From Actinomycetota bacterium (GTDB lineage Bacteria; Actinomycetota; Acidimicrobiia; Acidimicrobiales; Microtrichaceae), in the NCBI GenBank assembly GCA_016703525.1, contig JADJBW010000014.1:1-64000 (forward strand): DNA of 64,000 bases. The letters run 5' to 3'. The notes below the pieces were generated by a model. It did no database searches. It was given only the letters and a program-made list of their open reading frames with translations, and was not told the origin of the DNA. Below, one piece after another: positions 43,718-51,602 of the stretch (positions within the stretch are counted from its first letter, which is position 1; each line of letters opens with the position of its first letter). A program made the position numbers and the translations under genes.

Positions 43718-44569
43718 TCAGACCAGCACGACGGCCGGCTTCACCCGACCCGGACCCCGCCGTTCGTAGACCGCGAGGATCCGACCGGTGCCGTCGAACA
43801 CCGGCCACGGGCCGTCGCCGGTCACACCCAAGCGCTCGTCGGCGAGCACCGAACCGACCCGCACGGCACGCTCGAGTTCCGCGTCGAGGGTTACACCGTC
43901 CACGCCTCGGAACGCCTCCTCCGCAGGGAGCAGCACCGGCGTCTCGATCGTGGATGCCTCGGCCTCGATGAAGGGGCCGACTGAGTGCCGACGAAGCGCC
44001 CGCAGGTGCGCACCGCCACCCAGCGCTGCGCCCAGATCGGCGGCGAGGGAGCGCACGTAGGTGCCCGACGAACAGTCGACGATTGCCCGGTACACCATCG
44101 GGTCATCGGTCGGTTCGAGATCGAAGCGGTCGATTCGCACCGGCCGCGGCGGCCGCTCGATCTCCTCACCCGCCCGTGCCATCTCGTGCAGCCGACGACC
44201 ACCGATCTTGATCGCCGAGACCATCGGCGGCACCTGCAAGATGTCGCCGCGCAACGTCGCGGCGGCGGCCTCGACGGCAGCGGGGGTGACCGCCGACATG
44301 TCGTGGGATGCGGTCACCTCACCCGCGGCGTCGAGCGTGGATGTCTCGACGCCGAGCACCACCTCGCACGAGTAGCTCTTCGGCAGCCCCTGCAGGAACC
44401 GCAGCAGACGCGTTGCCCGGCCCACGCCGAGCACCAGCACCCCGGTCGCGTCGGGGTCGAGCGTGCCCGAGTGCCCGACGCGCGGGGTGCCGAGTACGCC
44501 CCTCGACTTCGCGACCACATCGTGGCTCGTCCACCCGGCGGGCTTGTCGAGGATCACGATGCCGTGCAC
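43718..44569 (-). CDS. truB: tRNA pseudouridine55 synthase TruB
   Basis: About 283 aa. It makes pseudouridine at position 55 of the tRNA T-loop. Motifs are GIVILDKPAGWTSHDVVAKS, then RVGHSGTLDPDATGVLVLGV with the catalytic aspartate, CEVVLGVETSTLDAAGEV and VDCSSGTYVRSLAADLGAAL. A short PUA-like C-terminal part ends LAVYERRGPGRVKPAVVL. I chose the GTG at 44569, directly before the homology. A GTG at 44599, two bases after the rbfA stop, would add ten basic residues and cannot be excluded. It is downstream of rbfA, a conserved order. Confidence 0.94.
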   Translation of the reverse strand: MHGIVILDKPAGWTSHDVVAKSRGVLGTPRVGHSGTLDPDATGVLVLGVGRATRLLRFLQGLPKSYSCEVVLGVETSTLDAAGEVTASHDMSAVTPAAVEAAAATLRGDILQVPPMVSAIKIGGRRLHEMARAGEEIERPPRPVRIDRFDLEPTDDPMVYRAIVDCSSGTYVRSLAADLGAALGGGAHLRALRRHSVGPFIEAEASTIETPVLLPAEEAFRGVDGVTLDAELERAVRVGSVLADERLGVTGDGPWPVFDGTGRILAVYERRGPGRVKPAVVLV

Positions 44570-44600
44570 ATCGGCCCCGCCGCTGCGACGTCGACCCACG

Positions 44601-44990
44601 TCAGTCCGATTCGTCGGTGACGCGTTGCGCCAGGATGTCGTCGATGCGAAGCGCCGCGGCGAGGACCTCGTCGGGGTGGAACGACAACTGCGGCGTGCGA
44701 CGGGCCGTGATCGCCCGGTTGACGACCTTCTGGATCGGCCAGCGAAGCTCCTCGAGCGCACCCTCGACCTCGTCGACTCGGTGCTCCGCCTCAGCGGTGA
44801 GCGCCGAGTAGTACACCTTCGCGGTACCGAGGTCGCCGTCGACCACGACGCCGGTGACGGTCACGAGCTCGAGCCGCTCGTCGCCGAGGCGCTCGAGTTC
44901 GGTCGCGACGATCTCGCGAATCGTCTGGCCGATGCGGTCGGTTCGGTTGAACTGGTGACGAGTCTGGGCTCGTTGGCGGGGGCGTCCCAT
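44601..44990 (-). CDS. rbfA: Ribosome-binding factor A
   Basis: A 129-aa KH-fold protein that matures 16S rRNA in the 30S subunit. Visible segments are FNRTDRIGQTIREIVATELE, then ERLELVTVTGVVVDGDLGTA, KVYYSALTAEAEHRVDEVE, and TPQLSFHPDEVLAAALRIDD. The ATG at 44990 has GAGGAGG upstream. rbfA normally follows infB directly, but here a glycosyltransferase-like gene is inserted between them. A small hairpin at 45085-45098 lies just before it. Confidence 0.94.
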   Translation of the reverse strand: MGRPRQRAQTRHQFNRTDRIGQTIREIVATELERLGDERLELVTVTGVVVDGDLGTAKVYYSALTAEAEHRVDEVEGALEELRWPIQKVVNRAITARRTPQLSFHPDEVLAAALRIDDILAQRVTDESD

Positions 44991-45084
44991 TGGCCAACCT
45001 CCTCGGGTGGGCCACATTGGTAGCACGATCGGTCCGCTGGGACCGATCCGATTTCGACTCGGAGCGGTTGCCGCAGCGTGCCAA

Positions 45085-45098
45085 CGGGCGAACGCCCG
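45085..45098 (-). terminator. Short GC hairpin between the glycosyltransferase-like gene and rbfA
   Basis: CGGGCGAACGCCCG is a perfect palindromic stem of 6 bp with an AA loop (TT on the coding strand), immediately after the glycosyltransferase-like stop at 45101. It is followed by GTTGGC rather than a T-run. It may attenuate read-through into rbfA; evidence is structural only. Confidence 0.3.
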
Positions 45099-45100
45099 CC

Positions 45101-46183
45101 TCAGCGGGCAAGCGGCGCGCCCACGGCGGCACCGGCGCGATCGCCGGCCTCGGCGAGCGCGTCGTCGAGCAGCCGGAGCGCGGCGATCAGCCCATCGTTG
45201 CGACGGCGGCCACCGATCGCCTGCGCGTACTGGCGTGCGTGGCGCAGCACCTCGACGTCGCCGCCCGCCCGAGCGACCAGGTCGAGGGCCGCGATGGGCG
45301 CCTCGGTTCCGAGCTCGGCGGCACGGTGGGCGGCCATCACGAGTTCCCGCACCTGCCGACGACGGCGAGCCGCCGCCCAGCGAGCCGGCTCGTCGCGCAG
45401 ACGAGGCGGATGCTCGCGCCGCACGTACCGTGCGTCGGCCTGCAAGCGCCTGCGGAGGCCGAGCAGGTCGCGGACCACGTCCACGGTCACCGGCGGAGCG
45501 ATCGACGCGTCGGCAACCGTCGACACCACCGGGTGCACGGCCAGGCGCCGGTAGCCGAGCACCGACGCCCAGGCGACGAGCGCGACATCGACGGCCGATC
45601 CGTCGCCCGCGAGATGCGGCAGGACCGCATCGATCACCTCGGCCCGCCACAGCGACATGCCGCACCATGCCTCGGCCAGATCGGGGTCGACGACGAGCCG
45701 GGCGGCGGCGAGCGCACGGCGATCGCGTAGCGGCGGCTCCGCTCGGACGTCGCCCTCGGCGATGTCTCCGGTTCGTCCCAGGGCGGCGTCCCAGCCCAGA
45801 TCGCAAAGCCGGACGAGCGGCTCGATCGCCGCCGCCTCGATCTGCGCCGCCGCGTCGATGAGCGCGACGCGCTCGCCGGTTGCGGTGCGCAGACCGGCGA
45901 CGAGTCGCTCGCATCGGTCGCCCGAACTCTCGACCCAGCGAACCTCATCGAGGCCGACATCGCCGGCCGCCGCGATCGTCCGGGGTTCGACCGCGGTGCC
46001 GGTCGGCTCGTGTCGTCTCGGCTGAGCGACGACCGTCAGGTCCCACGCCAGGCCCAACGTATCGAGCGCGTCGGCGGTGGAGCGCACGACGGTGTCGATG
46101 GCAGGTGCGCCGGGCGCAGCGAGCAACACCACGGTGATGTCGGTCGACCGGTCGACGACCGGCTCCGGTTGAGGCTCGAACAT
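45101..46183 (-). CDS. Glycosyltransferase family 2-like protein, function unknown
   Basis: A 360-aa soluble protein with a GT-A-like start (STDITVVLLAAPGAPAIDTV, then LDTLGLAWDLTVVAQPRRHE) and a middle reminiscent of GT2 enzymes (SSGDRCERLVAGLRTATGER, VALIDAAAQIEAAAIEPLVR). The donor-binding DxD expected near the alanine-rich stretch is replaced by DAAAQ, so catalysis is doubtful. After about residue 190 it has AEAWCGMSLWRAEVIDAVLP, then a basic helical C-terminus (RRRRQVRELVMAAHRAAELG). It lies between infB and rbfA in the nusA-infB-rbfA-truB operon, on the same strand, where no such gene is normally found. I could not assign a role. Confidence 0.55.
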   Translation of the reverse strand: MFEPQPEPVVDRSTDITVVLLAAPGAPAIDTVVRSTADALDTLGLAWDLTVVAQPRRHEPTGTAVEPRTIAAAGDVGLDEVRWVESSGDRCERLVAGLRTATGERVALIDAAAQIEAAAIEPLVRLCDLGWDAALGRTGDIAEGDVRAEPPLRDRRALAAARLVVDPDLAEAWCGMSLWRAEVIDAVLPHLAGDGSAVDVALVAWASVLGYRRLAVHPVVSTVADASIAPPVTVDVVRDLLGLRRRLQADARYVRREHPPRLRDEPARWAAARRRRQVRELVMAAHRAAELGTEAPIAALDLVARAGGDVEVLRHARQYAQAIGGRRRNDGLIAALRLLDDALAEAGDRAGAAVGAPLAR

Positions 46184-46257
46184 CTCCTCCTATCGGCAGG
46201 CAAGCCGATCGACCGAAGATTGTGATCTCAACGAAGCCGGTCGTCGCCGGCATCGAC

Positions 46258-49146
46258 TCACACGCGGGGGATTTCGCGAAGCTCGAAGGTCTCGATGATG
46301 TCGCCGTCGCGCAGGTCCTGGAAATCCGACAGGCCGATACCGCACTCGTAGCCTGCGGCCACCTCGCGGACATCTTCCTTGAATCGGCGGAGCGAGTCGA
46401 TCTCGCCGTTCCAGATGACCGTGCCCTCGCGGATGAAGCGCACCTTCGAGTTCCGGGTGATCTTGCCGTTGAGCACGTAGCAGCCTGCAATCGCACCGAC
46501 GCGCGGAACCCGGAAGATCTCGCGCACCTCGGCGTCGCCGGTGACGATCTCCTCGTACTCCGGGGCGAGCATGCCGAGCATGGCCGCCTCGACGTCCTCG
46601 AGCAGCTTGTAGATCACCTCGTACGTGCGGATCTCGACCCCCTCGGAGGCCGCGAAGTCGCGGACCCGACGGTCGGGACGCACGTTGAAGCCGATGACCG
46701 TGGCGTTCGATGTCTCCGCCAACTGGATGTCGGATTCGGTGATGCCACCGACGCCGCGGAGCACGACGCCGATCTTCACCTCGGGGCGCTCCAGCTTGCG
46801 GAGCGACTCGATGAGCGCCTCGAGCGAACCGTGCACGTCGGCCTTGACGATGAGGTTGAGCGTGGACGACTCGCCCGTCTGGATCTGCTCGAAGATGTCC
46901 TCGAGCCGCGCGCCACCAGCGATCACGCTGGCGTCGCGGCCGCGACGTGCGTCGCGCTGCCAACGCTCGCGGGTCTCGGCGACGGACTTGGCCTTGCGCT
47001 CGTCGGGAGCGACCACGAAGTTGTCACCCGATGCGGCGACGTCGGACAGGCCGAGCACCTGGACCGGCGTCGACGGACCGGCCTCGCGGATCTGCTGACC
47101 GAGATCGTTGATGAGCGCCCGCACGCGGCCCCACGCGGGGCCGGCAACGAGCGGGTCGCCGACCTTGAGCGTCCCGCGTTGCACCAGCACCGTCGCCACC
47201 GGACCGCGGCCGACGTCGAGGTGCGCCTCGAGCACCACGCCCGTTGCCCGACCCTTCGGGCTGGAGCGGAGGTCTTCGACCTCGGCCACGACCAGCAGGT
47301 TGTCGAGCAGCTCATCGATGCCGATGCTCTGCAGGGCCGAGACCTCGCAGACCATCGTGTCGCCACCCCACGACTCGGGCACGAGGCCGTTGTCGGCGAG
47401 CTGGGACAGCACCCGCTGCGGGTCGGCGTTCTCGCGGTCGATCTTGTTGATCGCCACCACGATCGGCACCTCGGCGGCCTTGGCGTGCTGAATCGCCTCG
47501 ACCGTTTGGGGCATCACGCCGTCGTCGGCCGCGACCACGAGCACGACCACGTCGGTCGCATCGGCGCCGCGGGCACGCATGGCGGTGAAGGCCTCGTGGC
47601 CCGGGGTATCGAGGAACGTGATCGGACGGCCACCGTGGATCACCTGGTACGCACCGATGTGCTGGGTGATGCCGCCGGCCTCGCCGGCGACGACGTTGGC
47701 GTTGCGGATGCGGTCGAGCAGCTTCGTCTTGCCGTGGTCGACGTGGCCCATCACGGTGATGACCGGGGCGCGCTCGGGCAGGTCGTCGTGCTCGATGTCC
47801 TCGTCGTCGGGAATGTCGAGCACCTTCTGGAGCTCGACCTCCTGCTCCTGTCCCGGGTCGACGAGCTCGATCTCGGCGCCGAGTTCGTCGGCGAAGAGCT
47901 CGATCATCTCGTCGCTCAACGACTGCGTGGCCGTGACCATCTCGCCGTTGGTGAGCAGGAAGCGGACAACGTCGGCCGCCGTTCGGTTGAACTTCGGCCC
48001 GAGCGCCTGTGGCGACGAACCGCGCTCGATGACGATGATCCCGTCGGGCACGGCCGCGTCCTGCGGCGTGTACGACGGCATGCCCATCGGCTGGAGTTCC
48101 TCACGGTTGCGGCGACGCCGCCCCTTGCGACGCGGCGGACGCTGCTGAGGGCCGCCACCCGGCCGCCCACGTCCTGGTGCACCACCGGGACCACCGGGGC
48201 CACCGGGACCACCACCGGGGCCGCCGAAGGGTCGACCACCGCCGGGGCCACCGGGGCCACCGCCACCACCGGGGCGCGGACCGCTGCGGAAGCCGCCGCC
48301 GGGCGCCCCGCCGGGTCGAGGGCCGCCGGGACGATTGACGGGCGCGGGGCCGCGGCCACCGGCACCCGGCGGCGGCGGAATCGGCTTACCGCTGCGCGAC
48401 ATGGGCGGTCCGGGCGGCGGCGGAATCGGCTTACCGCTGCGCGACACCGGTGCACCGGCACCACCTGGCGCGCCGGGACCGCCAGGGCGTGGACCAACGG
48501 GACGAGCACCGGCGGGCGGACGAGGGGCTCCGGCGGGCGGACGAGCACCGGGCGCCGGCGGGCGCTGGGCACTCGCGGGCGGGCGCGTCGGCGGCGCGCT
48601 CGCCGGCCGAGGCGCCGCGGCGGGCGCCGGTTCGGCCCGCCGTGGCGGGGCGGCGGGCTTCGACGAGATCATGCGGCTCGACGATGCGGCGCTCTGTGGC
48701 GCTTCGTCGGGCTCAGCGGCCGGCGCGACGGCCGCCGCTGGCGCCGCCACATCGGCGGCGGCGGGCGGCGTGGGGGCGGCCTGTGCCGCAGCGGCGGGCG
48801 CAGGCGCTGCCGCGACCGGGTCGGCCGCACGCGGCGCCGGAGCGGGTTCGGGAGCGGGTACCGGGGCAGACGGCTCAGACGGCGCCGCCTCGGCGGCGTC
48901 GACGTCGGCGGTCGGGGACGCGCCCGCGCCCTTCTTGCCGCGCTCGGGCTTGGGCTCCTCGGGCTGCTGATCGCGAATCAGTCCTTCGCGCTCGGCCTTG
49001 CGACGCACGCGGTCTGCCTGCGCGTCGATGATGCTCGACGAGTGGCTCCTCACGCCGATGCCGAGCGACTCACACAGCTCGAGGGTCTCCTTGTTTGTCA
49101 TGCCGAGCTCGCGAGCAAGCTCGTACACACGGAGTTTTGGTGCCAA
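46258..49146 (-). CDS. infB: Translation initiation factor IF-2
   Basis: About 962 aa. GTPase that delivers initiator tRNA to the ribosome. The N-terminal IF2N domain (KLRVYELARELGMTNKETLE) is followed by a long Ala/Pro/Gly-rich linker to about residue 360. A second IF2N-like part and the GTPase come next: G1 VMGHVDHGKTKLLDRI, G3 FLDTPGHEAFTAM and G4 VAINKIDRENADP, then domains II-IV (VGAIAGCYVLNGKI, then KVRFIREGTVIWNGEI). The start is taken as TTG at 49146 because homology begins at APKLRVYEL and no ATG is nearby; this is uncertain. The linker holds a 15-residue tandem repeat (48367-48445). Confidence 0.95.
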   Translation of the reverse strand: MAPKLRVYELARELGMTNKETLELCESLGIGVRSHSSSIIDAQADRVRRKAEREGLIRDQQPEEPKPERGKKGAGASPTADVDAAEAAPSEPSAPVPAPEPAPAPRAADPVAAAPAPAAAAQAAPTPPAAADVAAPAAAVAPAAEPDEAPQSAASSSRMISSKPAAPPRRAEPAPAAAPRPASAPPTRPPASAQRPPAPGARPPAGAPRPPAGARPVGPRPGGPGAPGGAGAPVSRSGKPIPPPPGPPMSRSGKPIPPPPGAGGRGPAPVNRPGGPRPGGAPGGGFRSGPRPGGGGGPGGPGGGRPFGGPGGGPGGPGGPGGAPGRGRPGGGPQQRPPRRKGRRRRNREELQPMGMPSYTPQDAAVPDGIIVIERGSSPQALGPKFNRTAADVVRFLLTNGEMVTATQSLSDEMIELFADELGAEIELVDPGQEQEVELQKVLDIPDDEDIEHDDLPERAPVITVMGHVDHGKTKLLDRIRNANVVAGEAGGITQHIGAYQVIHGGRPITFLDTPGHEAFTAMRARGADATDVVVLVVAADDGVMPQTVEAIQHAKAAEVPIVVAINKIDRENADPQRVLSQLADNGLVPESWGGDTMVCEVSALQSIGIDELLDNLLVVAEVEDLRSSPKGRATGVVLEAHLDVGRGPVATVLVQRGTLKVGDPLVAGPAWGRVRALINDLGQQIREAGPSTPVQVLGLSDVAASGDNFVVAPDERKAKSVAETRERWQRDARRGRDASVIAGGARLEDIFEQIQTGESSTLNLIVKADVHGSLEALIESLRKLERPEVKIGVVLRGVGGITESDIQLAETSNATVIGFNVRPDRRVRDFAASEGVEIRTYEVIYKLLEDVEAAMLGMLAPEYEEIVTGDAEVREIFRVPRVGAIAGCYVLNGKITRNSKVRFIREGTVIWNGEIDSLRRFKEDVREVAAGYECGIGLSDFQDLRDGDIIETFELREIPRV
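48367..48445 (-). repeat. Tandem 45-bp repeat in the infB linker
   Basis: Two copies of a unit coding for SRSGKPIPPPPG plus a short variable end, with a period of 45 bp (15 residues). About 34 bp (core GGAATCGGCTTACCGCTGCG) are identical. It lies inside the disordered Pro/Gly-rich linker of IF-2, where repeat number probably has little effect on GTPase function. Confidence 0.8.
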
Positions 49147-49250
49147 GATCCGGTCTCTGTTCCTTCTCGTGTCGGTCCGGCGGAGGGCCGAACCGGTTCG
49201 TGGTGGGGCACCGGCCGACCGGCCATGGGCACCCACCGTCGCTCATCTTT

Positions 49251-49520
49251 TCACGAACGCACCTCGCCGCGAAAACGCGATGCCTCGATCGCCTTCCAGC
49301 CACCTGCCGGAAGCACCACCGATCGTCGCAACGCTCGGCTCCATATGCGCCTTTTCGAGGCCTGTTCCCAGCACGTCTCGGACGGGCACAACCACGCACC
49401 GCGCCCGGGCCGACCCGACCCGTGCATGACGACCCCGTCGTCGCCCACGAAGCGAACGAGTTCGCTCAGCGGACGACGGCTGCGGCATCCGACGCACGTG
49501 CGGATCGGTCCGGGCGTCAG
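49251..49520 (-). CDS. ylxR: YlxR family (DUF448) nucleic-acid-binding protein
   Basis: About 89 aa. YlxR proteins bind RNA and sit between nusA and infB in most bacteria; they have been linked to RNase P and transcription. Motifs are IRTCVGCRSRRPLSELVRFV, then GRPGRGAWLCPSETCWEQAS and KRRIWSRALRR. The frame lacks ATG, GTG or TTG upstream of the conserved start. The only candidate is CTG at 49520, which overlaps the nusA stop as CTGA, in place of the expected ATGA. This is either a rare CTG start or a base error. It is short and lies in a different frame from nusA, so it is easily missed. Confidence 0.8.
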   Translation of the reverse strand: MTPGPIRTCVGCRSRRPLSELVRFVGDDGVVMHGSGRPGRGAWLCPSETCWEQASKRRIWSRALRRSVVLPAGGWKAIEASRFRGEVRS

Positions 49521-50862
49521 CTTTCCGCCTCGTCCTCGGATGCTTCAGGTTCCTCGTCCGGGCCAGCTGCATCCGACGGCTCGTCCTCGGCGCGTCATCC
49601 GGCGCGCCGAGTGGCGCGTCATCCGGTGTCGCCTCGTCCGGCGCCGAATCCGAGGCGCCGGCATCCTCGGCGCCGGCATCCTCGGCCGGTTCGTCGACGA
49701 TCGAGTCGTCGACCGGCGCGTCCGACGCCGGCGCCTCGACGGTTTCGGACGCCTCCGCCGACGGGTCGACGCCGGTGTTCCACTCTTCGGCACTGATCGC
49801 CGGTCCGCCGTCGGCCGGCTGCCACAGCTGTGCGCCGGTCTCGGGATCGGTGATCCACTCGCCTTCGGCCCACGCCTCGCCCGACTCCTCTTCGCGCAGC
49901 TGGGTCTCGCTCTTGATGTCGACCCGCAGGCCGACCAGACGGTGGGCCAGCCGTGCGTTCTGCCCCTCGCGACCGATCGCGAGCGAGAGCTGGTAGTCGG
50001 GCACGATGACCTCGGCGGTGCCGATCTCCTCGTGGATCCGGACCTCGGTCACCTTGGCCGGGGCGAGCGCCTTCATCACGCACTCGGGCAGGTCCTCCGA
50101 GAACGGGACGATGTCGATCTTCTCGCCGTTCAGCTCGTTGACGACCATGCGAACCCGACCGCCGCGGGCACCCACGCACGCGCCGACGGGGTCGACGTTC
50201 TGGTCGTTGGAGGCCACGGCGATCTTCGTGCGCTGCCCTGGTTCACGGGCGCAGGCCTTGATCTCGACGATGCCGTCGGCGATCTCGGGCACCTCGAGCT
50301 CGAAGAGCCGCTTGATCAGCCCGGGGTGCGTGCGGGACACCACGATCTGCGGGCCCTTCGCAGTGCGACGCACCTCGATGATGTACGCCTTGACGCGTTG
50401 ACCCGCCTGCGGCCGGTCGTAGGGCACCTGCTCGGACTGGGGCATCAGCGCCTCGGCCTTGCCCAGGTCGAGCAGGGTGTACCGGGCGTCGCTCTGCTGC
50501 ACGATGCCGGTCACGATGTCGCCCTCGCGGCCTGCGTACTCCTCGTACTTCAGCTCGCGCTCTGCCTCGCGGATTCGCTGGCTCATCACCTGCTTCGCCG
50601 CCTGCGCAGCGATGCGGCCGAAACCGTCGGGCGTAACGTCGAACTCCTCGCCGATGGGCTCCAGGTTCTCGTCGAGTTCCTGCGCCATCACACGGAACTC
50701 GCCGTTGTCGGGGTTGATCACAACCCACGCGTACTCGTGAGCGCCCGGGATCTTCTTGTAGGCCGACTCCATCGCATCGGCGAGCACACCGAAGAGCGTC
50801 TCGACCGAGATTCCCCGCTCGGTCGCGATCGCCTGCAGCGCCTCCATCATGTCGGGATTCAT
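49517..50862 (-). CDS. nusA: Transcription termination/antitermination protein NusA (frameshift near the 3' end)
   Basis: About 448 aa. NusA modulates pausing and termination by RNA polymerase. The N-terminal RNAP-binding domain (MEALQAIATERGISVETLFG) is followed by S1 (GDIVTGIVQQSDARYTLLDL) and two KH domains (VDPVGACVGARGGRVRMVVN, then LSLAIGREGQNARLAHRLVG). The tail after residue 345 is acidic and repetitive (SAEASETVEAPASDAPVDDS). One base is lost near 49589-49593. Correcting it gives EDEPSDAAGPDEEPEASEDE and a stop at 49517; uncorrected, the frame runs about 90 codons into ylxR. The ATG at 50862 overlaps the rimP stop by ATGA. Confidence 0.94.
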
Positions 50863-51389
50863 GGCCCCTCACTCTCGTTGGCCGGGGGCTGAACCCCCTG
50901 GGTCGGGTCCGGCCGGCGACCGCCGCCGGTGGGTTTGGTCGGCGTGGCCCACTCGAAGTGGGTGCGCGCCCGGGTGATGTCATCGATGGGCACGTCGACA
51001 TCGACGCCGTCATCGCTGTGCACCCGGACCGACGTGGCATTCGCCGAGATCAGCTCGCCCGCGATGCGACGGTCGAGTCCGGAGCCCGGGCGCGTCTTCA
51101 GGCGCACCTGGGCGCCCACCACCGCGGCGAAGTGCTCGGGCGTCCGGAGCGCTCGTTCCACGCCGGGGCTCGTGACCTCGAGCAGGTACCGGCCGGGGAT
51201 CGGGTCCTCGAGATCGAGAGCACGAGAGATGCGCCGCGTCGCCTCGCCGATGGTGTCGAGATCGATACCTCCGCTGCGGTCGAGCGTGATGCGCAGCGTG
51301 CTCGCCTGCATGTCGATGTCGTAGATCGTCACGTCGAGGTCGGCCAGGAGCGGTTCGACGATCTGGCTCACTCGGTCGGTCACTGCCAT
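50859..51389 (-). CDS. rimP: Ribosome maturation factor RimP
   Basis: A 176-aa factor needed for 30S assembly (S12 incorporation). Segments are VTDRVSQIVEPLLADLDVTI, then STLRITLDRSGGIDLDTIGE, RYLLEVTSPGVERALRTPEH and DGVDVDVPIDDITRARTHFE. The start is the ATG at 51389 with GAGGAGG upstream. It overlaps nusA by 4 nt and heads the nusA-infB operon. The C-terminal tail (TGGGRRPDPTQGVQ) is flexible. A terminator at 51505-51530 isolates it from proS upstream. Confidence 0.94.
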   Translation of the reverse strand: MAVTDRVSQIVEPLLADLDVTIYDIDMQASTLRITLDRSGGIDLDTIGEATRRISRALDLEDPIPGRYLLEVTSPGVERALRTPEHFAAVVGAQVRLKTRPGSGLDRRIAGELISANATSVRVHSDDGVDVDVPIDDITRARTHFEWATPTKPTGGGRRPDPTQGVQPPANESEGP

Positions 51390-51504
51390 GTCGAACACCT
51401 CCTCGGACGGTTGCACCGGCGGCACGGATCGCGTGCCGCACCAGAACTTGCGGATCGATTCCGGACCATGGCCCTGGGTCACGGACCCGGCCGGGATCAA
51501 ACGA

Positions 51505-51530
51505 AAGGCGTGGGCCGGAGCCCACGCCTT
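51505..51530 (-). terminator. Intrinsic terminator after proS
   Basis: On the minus strand AAGGCGTGGGC-TCCG-GCCCACGCCTT forms a perfect 11-bp stem with a 4-nt loop, followed by TCGTTT. It lies 73 bp after the proS stop and 115 bp before the rimP start, so it ends the proS-containing unit and implies a separate promoter for rimP-nusA-infB. Confidence 0.75.
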
Positions 51531-51602
51531 CGGAGGTACCGACTCGGTACGCGAAATCGTGGGCGCCAGTATAGGCACCCGGAGCGCCGCGGGTAGGCGG
51601 CG

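Noticed and set aside
46222..50892. A 1556-codon open frame on the plus strand over infB, ylxR and nusA
   Set aside because: It is the reverse-strand shadow of real minus-strand genes in high-GC DNA; its Arg/Asp/Gly-rich composition has no recognisable domain. Similar long plus-strand frames over pnp, ftsK and ispG/rseP were rejected for the same reason.
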